Shown: positions 8,181-16,922 of the stretch, in pieces | Position numbering within the stretch: the first letter of the stretch is position 1 | Layout of the letters: each line of letters starts with the position of its first letter | Assembly (NCBI RefSeq): GCF_000620505.1 | Contig: NZ_JIBC01000006.1 | Span: 310,001 to 374,000 of the forward strand | DNA from: Sulfitobacter sp. 20_GPM-1509m | GTDB taxonomy: Bacteria > Pseudomonadota > Alphaproteobacteria > Rhodobacterales > Rhodobacteraceae | Direction: 5' to 3' | Length of the DNA: 64,000 bases | Translations under genes and position numbers: made by a program | Notes under the pieces: model-generated | What the model saw: only the letters and a program-made list of their open reading frames with translations | Database searches by the model: none | What the model was told of the DNA's origin: nothing

Positions 8181-10472
8181 TCAGTCGGCTGCCACACAGT
8201 CTGCGTAATACTGGATCTGGTTGTTCTCATCCAGTTCCTGAACCAGCCCGTGAATGTCCGTCTCGAACCCCGGGCATTCGCGCGCGAAGGTTCTGTTAAA
8301 CTTCAGATATTCGACGATATTCTTGTTAAACACCTCTCCGGGGATCAACAGCGGGATGCCCGGCGGATAAGGCGTGACCAATCCGGTGGTGATACGTCCC
8401 TCCAGATCATCAATCGGCACCCGTTGCGTCGTCCGCGCAGCGATATGCGAAAACGCGTCGGTCGGCTTCATCGCGGGCACCAGATCGCTCAGGTACATCT
8501 CGGTCGACAGAACGGCGACATCAAATTTGGCATAGAGCGAATGCACGTGCTGGCACATATCGCCCAGCCCCATCTTTTCGTAACGCGGCTGTTTTGCGCA
8601 GAACTTGGGCATGCACCGCCACATGGGCACGTTCTTGTCGTAGTCATCCTTGAACTGCTGCAATTCGGTCAAAAGCGAATTCCAGCGCCCTTTGGTGATG
8701 CCGATCGTGAACATGATGAAAAAGCTGTAAAGGCCGGTTTTCTCGACGACCACGCCATGTTCCGCCAGATATTTGGTCACGATAGACGCAGGAATGCCGG
8801 ACATATCGAATTTGCCGTCCAGGTTCAGGCCCGGCGTGATGATGGTGGCCTTGATCGGGTCCAGCATGTTGAACCCGGGGGCCATGTCGCCAAAGGCGTG
8901 CCAGGATTCTTCGCCATCGGATGGCTGCACACCTTCGGCGTCGGTCTTTTTCAGCACCCAGTTGTCGGCACTGTCGATGCCTTCTTCGTCCAACTCTTCG
9001 GGGCCCCAAACCTGGAACCACCAGTCGTTGCCATATTCTTCGTCGACCTTGCGCATCGCGCGGCGGAAATCCAGCGATTCAAGCAGGCTTTCCTCGACCA
9101 GCGCACGCCCGCCGGGGGGCTCCATCATCGCGGCGGCCACGTCGCAGCTGGCGATGATGCTGTATTGCGGGCTGGTCGAGCTGTGCATCAGATACGCTTC
9201 GTTAAACAGGTGGCGGTCCAGCTTGGTGTTCTTGCTGTCCTGCACAAGGACCTGGCTGGCCTGCGAAATACCCGCCAGAAGTTTGTGGATCGACTGCGTG
9301 GAATATGTCACCGACTGGCTTGGCCGCTCGCGTTTGCGGCCCATCGCGTGAAAGGTGCGGTAGAACGGGTGGAACGCGGCGTGCGGCAACCATGCCTCGT
9401 CAAAGTGCAGGTTCTCCACGTAGCCGTCCAACATGCCCTTGATTGTCTCGGTGTTGTACAAAACCCCGTCATAGGTCGATTGCGTCAGCGTCATGATGCG
9501 CGGCTTGACCGTGTCCGCATCCAGATGCGCCAACAGCGGGTTGGCACGGATTTTCTCCTTGATCGCCTCGATCTGGAACTCGGATTTCTGGATGGGCCCG
9601 ATGATGCCGTAATGGTTGCGTGTCGGCTTCATAAAGACGGGAATGGCGCCCGTCATGATGATGCTGTGCAGAATGGATTTGTGACAGTTGCGGTCCACCA
9701 CGACCACGTCACCGGGGGCAACGGTGTGGTGCCAGACCATCTTGTTCGATGTGCTGGTGCCGTTGGTGACGAAAAAGCAGTGATCCGCGTTGAAGATGCG
9801 TGCAGCATTGCGCTCGGACGCGCCGATGGCGCCGTTGTGATCCAGCAATTGGCCAAGCTCTTCGACCGAATTGCACACATCCGCCCGCAGCATGTTTTCG
9901 CCGTAGAACTGGTGGTACATTTGCCCGATGGGACTTTTCAAAAAGGCGACCCCGCCCGAGTGCCCGGGGCAGTGCCACGAGTATGATCCATCTTCGGCGT
10001 AATCCAGCAGCGCCTTGAAAAACGGCGGCTGGATGCCTTCGAGGTAGGTCTTGGCGTCACGGACGATATGGCGCGCGACAAATTCGGGCGTGTCTTCGAA
10101 GGTGTGAATGAACCCGTGCAGTTCGCGCAGGATGTCATTGGGCAAATGGCGGCTGGTCTTGGTTTCGCCGTAGACATAGATCGGCACGTCGTTGTTCTTC
10201 CAGCGCACTTCTTCGATGAAGGACCGCAGGTTCAAAACGGCCGGATCAAGATCGGGGCCGGGCGTGAATTCCTCGTCGTCAATCGACAACACAAAGGCAC
10301 TTGCGCGCGATTGTTGCTGGGCAAATTTCGACAGATCGCCATAGCTGGTCGTGCCCAGCACCTCGAACCCTTCGTTCTCGATCGCCTCGGCGATTGCACG
10401 GATGCCCAGACCGGACGAATTGTCCGAACGAAAGTCCTCGTCAATGATGACGATTGGAAAGCGAAATTTCAT
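8181..10472 (-). CDS. Orn/Lys/Arg decarboxylase (PLP fold type I, large inducible class)
   Basis: PLP-dependent decarboxylase of ornithine, lysine or arginine, 763 aa, similar in size to E. coli AdiA and LdcI. An N-terminal receiver-like wing domain (FPIVIIDEDFRSDNSSG, residues 1-130) is followed by the aminotransferase-fold core. The Schiff-base lysine is K397 in STQSIHKLLAGISQ, and the conserved FVTNGTSTSNKMVWH, LTQSTYDGVLYN and HFDEAWLPHAAFHP segments are present. The C-terminal domain is complete. The ATG at 10472 has GGAG 9 nt upstream. The product would be putrescine, cadaverine or agmatine. The acid-induced homologues form decamers; whether this one is acid-linked or part of polyamine synthesis is not shown. 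Substrate choice cannot be made from sequence alone. Confidence 0.9.
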   Translation of the reverse strand: MKFRFPIVIIDEDFRSDNSSGLGIRAIAEAIENEGFEVLGTTSYGDLSKFAQQQSRASAFVLSIDDEEFTPGPDLDPAVLNLRSFIEEVRWKNNDVPIYVYGETKTSRHLPNDILRELHGFIHTFEDTPEFVARHIVRDAKTYLEGIQPPFFKALLDYAEDGSYSWHCPGHSGGVAFLKSPIGQMYHQFYGENMLRADVCNSVEELGQLLDHNGAIGASERNAARIFNADHCFFVTNGTSTSNKMVWHHTVAPGDVVVVDRNCHKSILHSIIMTGAIPVFMKPTRNHYGIIGPIQKSEFQIEAIKEKIRANPLLAHLDADTVKPRIMTLTQSTYDGVLYNTETIKGMLDGYVENLHFDEAWLPHAAFHPFYRTFHAMGRKRERPSQSVTYSTQSIHKLLAGISQASQVLVQDSKNTKLDRHLFNEAYLMHSSTSPQYSIIASCDVAAAMMEPPGGRALVEESLLESLDFRRAMRKVDEEYGNDWWFQVWGPEELDEEGIDSADNWVLKKTDAEGVQPSDGEESWHAFGDMAPGFNMLDPIKATIITPGLNLDGKFDMSGIPASIVTKYLAEHGVVVEKTGLYSFFIMFTIGITKGRWNSLLTELQQFKDDYDKNVPMWRCMPKFCAKQPRYEKMGLGDMCQHVHSLYAKFDVAVLSTEMYLSDLVPAMKPTDAFSHIAARTTQRVPIDDLEGRITTGLVTPYPPGIPLLIPGEVFNKNIVEYLKFNRTFARECPGFETDIHGLVQELDENNQIQYYADCVAAD

Positions 10473-10826
10473 GAGAAAGCTCCAACAGGGCAACTTGAGG
10501 CGATGTTTTCGGTCTGGCGATGGGCGTTTCTTGTGCCCATTCCAAGCGAAAACTTTGGAGCAATGTTTCGTTTGATAGGATTGGCGTCAAGGCGAAAGCG
10601 CGTGTTGATTTCCTCCTGACTTCGGAAATGGCGCGGGCTTGCCCCTTGTGGGGTCGGCAATCGGCGGATTTCTTCCACAGGGTGGATCAGCGCCCGGCGG
10701 GGCGCGTTGGATTTGCGCATCTGTCGCCGCGTCACTTGCTGAAAAACATGCCATTTTTCAACCTGAGTTCCCTTTGTGATTTCGCCGCACCTTGCACCCG
10801 CCAATCCAAGGCGTAGGGTGCGGCGC
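10473..10826. other. 354-bp divergent intergenic region
   Basis: This is the gap between the leftward decarboxylase and the rightward FAD oxidoreductase. No gene is supported on either strand. A dyad at 10740-10760 is listed separately. Neither side shows a clear pair of -35 and -10 boxes. A short run GGTGCGGCGC just before the oxidoreductase ATG is the only ribosome-site-like sequence on that side. Confidence 0.6.
10740..10760. promoter_or_regulatory. Candidate operator: TGAAAAA-N7-TTTTTCA
   Basis: A perfect 7-bp inverted repeat with a 7-bp spacer sits 67 bp upstream of the FAD oxidoreductase ATG. It is the only clear AT-rich symmetry in an otherwise GC-rich gap. Position and symmetry suggest a dimeric repressor or activator site; the regulator is unknown. 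Confidence 0.35.
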
Positions 10827-12170
10827 ATGAGCTTTCCCACCTTTATGGATTCACCCGCACAATGGCCCGGACCCGCCCCCCACGAGGCGGATGTCGTGGT
10901 CATCGGCGGCGGAGTGATCGGCGTCTGCACGGCCCTGTTTCTGGCCCGCGCGGGCCAACGTGTCGTCTTGTTGGAAAAGGGCCGCATCGCCGCCGAACAG
11001 TCCAGCCGCAACTGGGGCTGGATCAGGGTGCAGGGGCGCGACCCCGACGAGATCCCCATCGTGCTCGAGGCGGCGGACCACTGGCGCGCGCTGGCGCAAC
11101 AGACCAACGTGGACATCGGTCTGCGGCAAGAGGGCGTGACCTATCTGGCTGAATCCGAAAAGGATTTTGCCAAATACGAGGCATGGCTGGAACTTGCGCG
11201 CAGCTATAGGCTGGACAGCAAGATGCTGAGCAGCGCCGAGACGGCCAAGCTGATCCCGAACCTGTCGCGCCGCTATTCCGGTTCCATCTACACCGCGCAG
11301 GACATGCGTGCCGAACCCTGGGTTGCGGTGCCGGCCCTTGCGGGCATTGCCGTGCGTGAAGGGGCCACTTTGGTCGAAAACTGCGCCGTGCGCGGGCTGG
11401 ACATCGAAGGCGGCAGGGTCGCCGGTGTCATCACCGAAACGGGCCGCATCAAGGCACCGCAAGTGGTGCTCGCGGGCGGTGCCTGGTCCTCGCTGTTCCT
11501 GCAACGGCACGGCGTTTTCGTCCCGCAACTCAGCGTGCGGGCAACCGTGGTCGCGACACAGCCGATGGATGCCGTTTACGAAGGCGGGGCAACCGACAGC
11601 AGCGTCGCCTTCCGGCACCGCGCCGATGGGGGCTATTCGCTGGCGCAGGGCGGGTTCTCCGAACTGTTCGTTGGCCCGCAAGCCTTTCGCAGCCTGCGCC
11701 ACTATGCAACGCAATTGCGTGCCGATCCGTTCGGTGTGCGACTGCTGCCGCGTGCGCCCGCAGGCTATCCCGACGCATGGGGCACGCCGCGCCGCTGGGC
11801 GGATGACGATGTCAGCCCGTTCGAGAAGATGCGCGTGCTGAACCCCACGCCGAACCACCGTAAGGCCGCCAAGCTGCTGCGCCAGTTCGCCGCCATGATG
11901 CCCGGACTGGGCGAGGTGCGCCAGGCCAGGACCTGGGCCGGCATGATCGACACCATGCCCGACATCGTGCCCGTGGTGGATCGCGTGGCCGCCATTCCCG
12001 GCCTGACCGTGGGCACCGGCATGAGCGGCCACGGCTTTGGCATCGGACCCGGCATGGGGCGGGTGTTGGCGGCGCTGGTCACGGGCGACAAGGTGGGGCA
12101 TGATCTGCATCGTTTCCGCCTGTCACGCTTCAGCGACGGCTCGGCCATGAACCTTGGCCCCGGAATTTAG
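10827..12170 (+). CDS. FAD-dependent amino acid/amine oxidoreductase (DAO family)
   Basis: Flavoprotein of the D-amino-acid oxidase/DadA type, 447 aa. The N-terminal Rossmann motif DVVVIGGGVIGVCTALFLAR binds the FAD ADP moiety, with the second-strand acidic end LLEKGRIA. The segment SSRNWGWIRVQGRD and a C-terminal GLTVGTGMSGHGFGIGPGMG, which closes the FAD site, are characteristic. It should oxidise a D-amino acid, an N-methyl amino acid or an amine to an imino acid. The ATG at 10827 is chosen because it leaves a normal short leader before the dinucleotide fold. It is followed 31 bp later by two M20 amidohydrolase genes on the same strand, so it probably handles an amino acid they release. 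The substrate is not identifiable. Confidence 0.88.
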   Translation: MSFPTFMDSPAQWPGPAPHEADVVVIGGGVIGVCTALFLARAGQRVVLLEKGRIAAEQSSRNWGWIRVQGRDPDEIPIVLEAADHWRALAQQTNVDIGLRQEGVTYLAESEKDFAKYEAWLELARSYRLDSKMLSSAETAKLIPNLSRRYSGSIYTAQDMRAEPWVAVPALAGIAVREGATLVENCAVRGLDIEGGRVAGVITETGRIKAPQVVLAGGAWSSLFLQRHGVFVPQLSVRATVVATQPMDAVYEGGATDSSVAFRHRADGGYSLAQGGFSELFVGPQAFRSLRHYATQLRADPFGVRLLPRAPAGYPDAWGTPRRWADDDVSPFEKMRVLNPTPNHRKAAKLLRQFAAMMPGLGEVRQARTWAGMIDTMPDIVPVVDRVAAIPGLTVGTGMSGHGFGIGPGMGRVLAALVTGDKVGHDLHRFRLSRFSDGSAMNLGPGI

Positions 12171-12201
12171 ACCTGACCCAGACCCCGAAGGAGACCGCAA
12201 G

Positions 12202-13365
12202 ATGCCGATCAAGAACCGTTTTGCCGAGATGCACAGTGACATCACCGCGTGGCGCCGCCATCTGCACGCGCACCCCGAATTGATGTTCGATGTGCACGAG
12301 ACGGCCAAGTTCGTCGAAGACAAGCTGCGGTCGTTCGGCGTTGACGAGATCACCACCGGCATCGGCAAGACCGGCGTGGTTGGCGTGATCAAGGGACGCG
12401 GCAGCAGCGACCGCGTGATCGGCCTGCGCGCCGACATGGACGCGCTGCCGATCATTGAGGCGACGGGGCTGGACTATGCGTCGACCGTGCCGGGCAAGAT
12501 GCACGCCTGTGGCCACGATGGCCACACCGCGATGCTGCTGGGCGCGGCGCAATATCTGGCTGAGACGCGGAATTTCGACGGCACCGTGGTGCTGATATTC
12601 CAACCCGCCGAAGAGGGCGGCGGCGGTGGCCGCGAGATGGTCAAGGACGGGCTGATGGACCGCTGGAATATCCAGGAAGTCTACGGGATGCACAACATGC
12701 CCGGCTTTCCCACAGGCACGTTCGCCATCCGCCCCGGCCCGCTGCTGGCCAGCGCCGATGAATTCACCATTCGCGTGGTGGGCAAGGGCGGCCATGCCGC
12801 CAACCCGCACGAGGCCATCGACCCCAACCTTGCCGCCGCCCATGTGATCGTGGCGCTGCAGAGCATCGCCAGCCGCAACGCCAACCCGCTGTCGTCCGTG
12901 GTGGTGACCGTTGGTGCGCTGCATTCCGACAGCCACGTCAGCAACGTGATCCCGCAGGCGACCACGATGAAGGGCACCGTGCGCGCGTTGGACGAAGACG
13001 TGCGCGCGATGGCGCAAAAGCGGGTGCAGGAGATCGCGACCGCCACGGCACAGGCCTACGGCTGCGTGGCCGAGGTCGACTATGTCGTGGGCTATCCGGT
13101 CACCGTGAATGCCGACGCCAACACCGAATACGCCATCGCCGCCGCCCGCGCCGTGGCGGGGGACGTGGCCGAAAACATTCCGCCGGTGATGGCTGCCGAG
13201 GACTTTGCCTTTATGCTCAACGCGCGGCCCGGTGCCTATATCCTTGTGGGCAACGGCGACGGCGCGATGGTGCACCACCCCGAATACAATTTCGACGACG
13301 AGGCGATCCCCGCAGGGTGCAGCTGGTTCGCCGAGATTGTCGAACAACGGCTGGCGCAGGCCTAA
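12202..13365 (+). CDS. M20 amidohydrolase (hippurate hydrolase/aminoacylase type), paralog 1
   Basis: Metallo-amidohydrolase of 387 aa in the HipO/AbgB/IAA-amino-acid hydrolase branch. Key motifs are GLRADMDALPI, ACGHDGHTAMLLGAA (metal His and Asp), QPAEEGGGGGREM (Glu pair), YGMHN and HHPEYNFDDEAI. It has no signal peptide and should be cytoplasmic. It hydrolyses an N-acyl or N-aroyl amino acid to the free amino acid and a carboxylate. The ATG at 12202 has AAGGAG about 8 nt upstream. It is followed 42 bp later by a close paralog with near-identical motifs, an old tandem duplication. The nearby FAD oxidoreductase could take the released amino acid. Confidence 0.9.
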   Translation: MPIKNRFAEMHSDITAWRRHLHAHPELMFDVHETAKFVEDKLRSFGVDEITTGIGKTGVVGVIKGRGSSDRVIGLRADMDALPIIEATGLDYASTVPGKMHACGHDGHTAMLLGAAQYLAETRNFDGTVVLIFQPAEEGGGGGREMVKDGLMDRWNIQEVYGMHNMPGFPTGTFAIRPGPLLASADEFTIRVVGKGGHAANPHEAIDPNLAAAHVIVALQSIASRNANPLSSVVVTVGALHSDSHVSNVIPQATTMKGTVRALDEDVRAMAQKRVQEIATATAQAYGCVAEVDYVVGYPVTVNADANTEYAIAAARAVAGDVAENIPPVMAAEDFAFMLNARPGAYILVGNGDGAMVHHPEYNFDDEAIPAGCSWFAEIVEQRLAQA

Positions 13366-13407
13366 GCACCTGACGCCCCACATTTATACCAAGAAGGAAG
13401 ACAGACC

Positions 13408-14571
13408 ATGCCCGTCAAGAACCGCTTTGCAGAACTGCACGCCGACATCACCGCCTGGCGCCGCGACCTGCACGAAAACCCCGAGATCCTGTTCGACACC
13501 CACCGCACCAGCGCGCTGGTGGCCGACAAGCTGAAAGATTTTGGCTGCGACGAGATCGTCACCGGCATCGGCCGCACCGGCGTCGTCGGCATCATCAAGG
13601 GCAAGACGGACACATCGGGCAAGGTCATCGGCCTGCGCGCCGATATGGACGCGCTGCCGATCCACGAGCAGACCGGGCTGGCCTATGCGTCCAAGACCGA
13701 TGGCGCGATGCACGCCTGTGGCCACGACGGCCACACCGCGATGCTGCTGGGTGCGGCGCAATACCTGGCAGAGACCCGCAATTTCGACGGCACCGTCGTG
13801 CTGATCTTCCAACCCGCCGAAGAAGGCGGCGGCGGCGGTCGCGAAATGTGCGAAGACGGCCTGATGGAACGCTGGGGCGTGCAGGAAGTGTACGGCATGC
13901 ACAACTGGCCCGGCCTGCCCGCAGGGCAGTTCGCGATCCGCACGGGCCCGTTCTTTGCCGCCACCGACCAGTTCGACATCTACGTCGAGGGCAAGGGCGG
14001 CCACGCCGCGAAACCGCATGAAACCGTCGACACCACCGTGATGTCCGCGCAACTGGTGTTGGCGCTGCAAACCATCGCCAGCCGCAACGCCGATCCGGTG
14101 GATCAGGTTGTTGTGTCGGTCACTTCGTTCGAAACCTCGTCCAAGGCGTTCAACGTGATCCCGCAACGGGTGCACCTGAAGGGCACCGTGCGCACCATGA
14201 GCGCCGAGATGCGCGATCTTGCCGAGGCGCGGATCAGCGCGATCGCTTCCGGAATCGCGGCCACCTTTGGCGGTGTGGCAGATGTGGATTACCACCGTGG
14301 CTATCCGGTCATGGCCAACCACGACGCCCAAACCGAATTCGCAGCCGACGTGGCGCGCTCGGTTTCGGGCAACTGCGATGATGCGCCGCTGGTCATGGGC
14401 GGTGAGGACTTTGCCTTTATGCTCGAAGAGCGTCCGGGCGCCTATATTCTGGTCGGCAACGGCGAAGGCGCGTCGGTGCACCACCCCGAGTACAACTTTA
14501 ACGACGAAGCCATTCCGGCCGGCTGTTCCTGGTGGGCGGGCATCGTCGAACAGCGGATGCCTGCGGCGTGA
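13408..14571 (+). CDS. M20 amidohydrolase (hippurate hydrolase/aminoacylase type), paralog 2
   Basis: Second tandem M20 amidohydrolase, also 387 aa and alignable to its upstream neighbour with almost no gaps. The block from ACGHDGHT to GREM (about 45 residues) is identical apart from none or very few positions, while substrate-facing stretches such as GLPAGQFAIRTGPFFAATDQFD versus FPTGTFAIRPGPLLASADEFT differ. The pattern suggests duplication followed by divergence of specificity with the catalytic core held. The ATG at 13408 follows GGAAG. The gene ends just before a hairpin repeat that separates it from a convergent glycosyltransferase gene. The enzyme should cleave an N-acyl amino acid; the exact acyl group is unknown. 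Confidence 0.9.
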   Translation: MPVKNRFAELHADITAWRRDLHENPEILFDTHRTSALVADKLKDFGCDEIVTGIGRTGVVGIIKGKTDTSGKVIGLRADMDALPIHEQTGLAYASKTDGAMHACGHDGHTAMLLGAAQYLAETRNFDGTVVLIFQPAEEGGGGGREMCEDGLMERWGVQEVYGMHNWPGLPAGQFAIRTGPFFAATDQFDIYVEGKGGHAAKPHETVDTTVMSAQLVLALQTIASRNADPVDQVVVSVTSFETSSKAFNVIPQRVHLKGTVRTMSAEMRDLAEARISAIASGIAATFGGVADVDYHRGYPVMANHDAQTEFAADVARSVSGNCDDAPLVMGGEDFAFMLEERPGAYILVGNGEGASVHHPEYNFNDEAIPAGCSWWAGIVEQRMPAA

Positions 14572-14585
14572 TGTAAACGTCGGGT

Positions 14586-14641
14586 CGGGGGCGCTGCCCC
14601 CGGCCTGCGGCCTCCCCCGGGATATTTTTGGCCAAAAGAAA
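14586..14641. terminator. Hairpin plus GGCC-palindrome repeat, copy 1 (bidirectional terminator)
   Basis: CGGGGGC / GCCCCCG (14586-14592, 14596-14602, loop GCT) is followed by a 28-bp core (14614-14641) containing CCCCCGGGATATTTTTGG and the 12-bp palindrome TTTTGGCCAAAA (14626-14637). The identical 28-bp core recurs at 33535-33562 behind another G/C hairpin. Placement between two convergent genes and T-rich tracts on both strands fit a bidirectional terminator. The core touches the glycosyltransferase stop codon. Confidence 0.7.
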
Positions 14642-14643
14642 GG

Positions 14644-15645
14644 TCAGAGGCTTTCGTAGACCTTTGCGATGCCGTCGGCTTCTGCTTGGGCAGAGAATTG
14701 GGTGCAGGCGGTATCGCGGGCCGCTTGGGCCATTTTGTCGAAATCACCTGTCAGGATCGTGCGGGCTGCGGCGGCTGCGGTGTCCGGCGTGGCGATCAGG
14801 CCGGCGGTTCCCGCGTTGGTGAATGCTTTGTAATAGCCCGCGTCGGTGCCCACAAAAGGCACGCCGCTGGCCATGCCTTCCAGCGGAACCATTCCATAGC
14901 CTTCGTAGCGGGGCAGTTGCACCACAAGGCTGAGCGCGCGCATCAGGGCGGGCAGGTCGGCGGCGGCGACTTCTCCGGGGAACAGGATGCGGTCGCCAAG
15001 GCCTGCGGCGGCGATCCGGCATTTCAGGTCATTCAGAAAGCTTTGATGCGATTTTGCAGCGCGCCCGATGACCAGCGCCGTGGCGCCGGGCAGGGTTGGC
15101 AGCAGGTCGATCATGGCGGCGACGAAATGGTCTGTGCCTTTTTCAGGGCGGATGCGGCCCACCGTGGCAATGCCACGCGTGCCGCCGTACCCCAGCGCCA
15201 CCCATGCGGCCGCGCGGTCGGGGGCGGGGCAGAAGAGGTCGGTGTCGACGCCGTGCGGCACGGTCGCGCGCACATGGGGCACAAAGGTCGCAGCGTTGTC
15301 CGTGGTGGCAATCACCGCATCCATGCGGCTGATCAACCAGCGCGGAAAGGCCGAGTGCCGGCGCTGTGCGGCAGATGTGAACACGATCCTGACCGGCAGG
15401 CGCAGCACGTCACGCGCCCAGAGTGCGGCGCGCATCTCGGTGTTGCGGCGCACATGCCAGATGCATGGTTCCCGTGACAGCGCGCGCGCTTGTTTCAGGG
15501 TGATCGGCGCGGGGCAGCCGGGCAGGGGCTGGCCCACCAGATAGAGCTCGTACCGCCCGAGCTGCTGGCGCACCACATTCGCGGCGGTGGCAGAAACGCC
15601 AGTAAAGTTGCGGTTGAAGTTGGTGACAAAAACGCGACGGGTCAT
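14644..15645 (-). CDS. GT4-family glycosyltransferase, probable LPS core enzyme (LpcC-like)
   Basis: Retaining GT-B glycosyltransferase of 333 aa. The N-terminal acceptor domain is followed by the donor domain with GRIRPEKGTDHFV, VIGRA and the EX7E-type motif PRYEGYGMVPLEGMASGVPFVGTDAG, typical of family 4. Its start overlaps the end of waaA by 4 bp (ATGA), so translation is coupled to KDO transferase. That context points to adding a sugar, possibly mannose as in rhizobial LpcC, to the lipopolysaccharide inner core at the cytoplasmic face. The donor and acceptor are inferred from the neighbour only. Confidence 0.82.
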   Translation of the reverse strand: MTRRVFVTNFNRNFTGVSATAANVVRQQLGRYELYLVGQPLPGCPAPITLKQARALSREPCIWHVRRNTEMRAALWARDVLRLPVRIVFTSAAQRRHSAFPRWLISRMDAVIATTDNAATFVPHVRATVPHGVDTDLFCPAPDRAAAWVALGYGGTRGIATVGRIRPEKGTDHFVAAMIDLLPTLPGATALVIGRAAKSHQSFLNDLKCRIAAAGLGDRILFPGEVAAADLPALMRALSLVVQLPRYEGYGMVPLEGMASGVPFVGTDAGYYKAFTNAGTAGLIATPDTAAAAARTILTGDFDKMAQAARDTACTQFSAQAEADGIAKVYESL

Positions 15646-16922
15646 GGGCCAATGTCCAGAACCGCGATCAGCCGGTCGGCGATATGTGCGGCATCGGTGT
15701 CACCCTTGGCAACAAAGTCGGCGGCGGCCTGCTGCGCCACCCGCAGGGCCTGTGGCGTGTCGAACCAGTGCAGCGCGCGTTCGCCCATGTCCTGCCCGTC
15801 GGCCACGATGCGCACGGCGCCGCAGGCTTCCAGCGGGGCAAAGGTTTCGGCAAAATTCGACAGATGCGGCCCGGTCAGGATCGCGGCACCGGCCTGTGCC
15901 ACCTCATAGGGGTTGTGCCCGCCATGCGGTTGCAGCGATCCGCCCAGAAAGACGAAGGGTGCCAGCGCATACCACAGCCCCATCTCGCCCAGCGTATCGG
16001 CCAGATAGACCTGTGCGTCGGGCGCGTGGCCGTCGGTGCGACGGGTGTGGCTGAGCCCCATGTTCTCGATCAGCGCGGCCACTTCGTCGCCCCGGTCCGG
16101 GTGACGCGGGGCCAGGATCAGCAGCGCATCGGGGTGGGTTTTCAGCACATGGGCATGGGCCAGCAGCGCATCGGCCTCTTCGCCCGGATGGGTCGAGGCG
16201 GCAACCCACGTGGGCCGCTCTGCGATGGTATCGGCCAGTTCGGCATGGGCCGCCCCGTGGACCGGCAGGGCAGGCGACAGGCTTTTGAGGTTAAAGCCGG
16301 TTTCGACGGTCGTGTGCGGCGGAGCCATATCACCAAGCGCTTTGGCCATTTCGGCGTTCTGGGTCAGGATCAGGCGGAACTGCCCCAGAATGAACGCTGC
16401 CGTCCGCGGGAATTTGGCCCAGCGGTTCAGCGACCGCAGCGACATGCGCGCGCCCACCAGCGCCAGCGGGACATTGGCACGGCGCGCCCGCACCAGGATC
16501 TGTGGCCACAGTTCGGATTCGACAAAGATCGCCGCATCGGGCCGCCAGCGTTTTAGGAACCGTTTGACCGGCCCCGCGGCATCCAGCGGGGCGTATTGAT
16601 GCACACAGCGTGGCGGCATCCGTGCGGCAATCATGGCCGCCGACGTGGGCGTGGCGGATGTGATCAGGAACCGCGCCTCGGGCAATTGCCGCCCCAACGC
16701 GGCGATCAGCGGCAGCACCGACAGGCTTTCGCCGACAGAGGCCGCGTGAAACCACACCAGCAGCCCGCCGGGGCGCTGTTCGGTGGTGTTGCCCAGGATT
16801 TCATGGGCACGGTGCGCGGCAACCCCGTCACGCCGCAAACGCCGGATACGGGCGTGGGCGGCAAAGGGCACCACCAACGCGGCGGCGGCCACGTAGGCGC
16901 GGTAAAGGGCGGTCGGGCGCAT
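15642..16922 (-). CDS. waaA: 3-deoxy-D-manno-octulosonic acid (KDO) transferase
   Basis: Transfers KDO from CMP-KDO to lipid A at the inner membrane, the first step of LPS core assembly. The protein is 426 aa, the usual length. An N-terminal hydrophobic anchor (YVAAAALVVPFAAHA) precedes the WFHAASVGESLSVLPLI motif, whose Glu is the catalytic base, and FVESELWPQIL. The C-terminal half is a GT-B donor domain with FLGGSLQPHGGHNPYEVA and an A-x-LTGPH segment. The gene starts directly after the moaA stop and overlaps the following glycosyltransferase, so moaA, waaA and that enzyme form one leftward unit. Confidence 0.95.
   Translation of the reverse strand: MRPTALYRAYVAAAALVVPFAAHARIRRLRRDGVAAHRAHEILGNTTEQRPGGLLVWFHAASVGESLSVLPLIAALGRQLPEARFLITSATPTSAAMIAARMPPRCVHQYAPLDAAGPVKRFLKRWRPDAAIFVESELWPQILVRARRANVPLALVGARMSLRSLNRWAKFPRTAAFILGQFRLILTQNAEMAKALGDMAPPHTTVETGFNLKSLSPALPVHGAAHAELADTIAERPTWVAASTHPGEEADALLAHAHVLKTHPDALLILAPRHPDRGDEVAALIENMGLSHTRRTDGHAPDAQVYLADTLGEMGLWYALAPFVFLGGSLQPHGGHNPYEVAQAGAAILTGPHLSNFAETFAPLEACGAVRIVADGQDMGERALHWFDTPQALRVAQQAAADFVAKGDTDAAHIADRLIAVLDIGP

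Noticed and set aside
7723-8208. 161-codon rightward frame in the gap after argE-like gene
   Set aside because: No ribosome site, Arg/Cys-rich translation, no recognisable domain; it overlaps the repeat and runs into the decarboxylase end.
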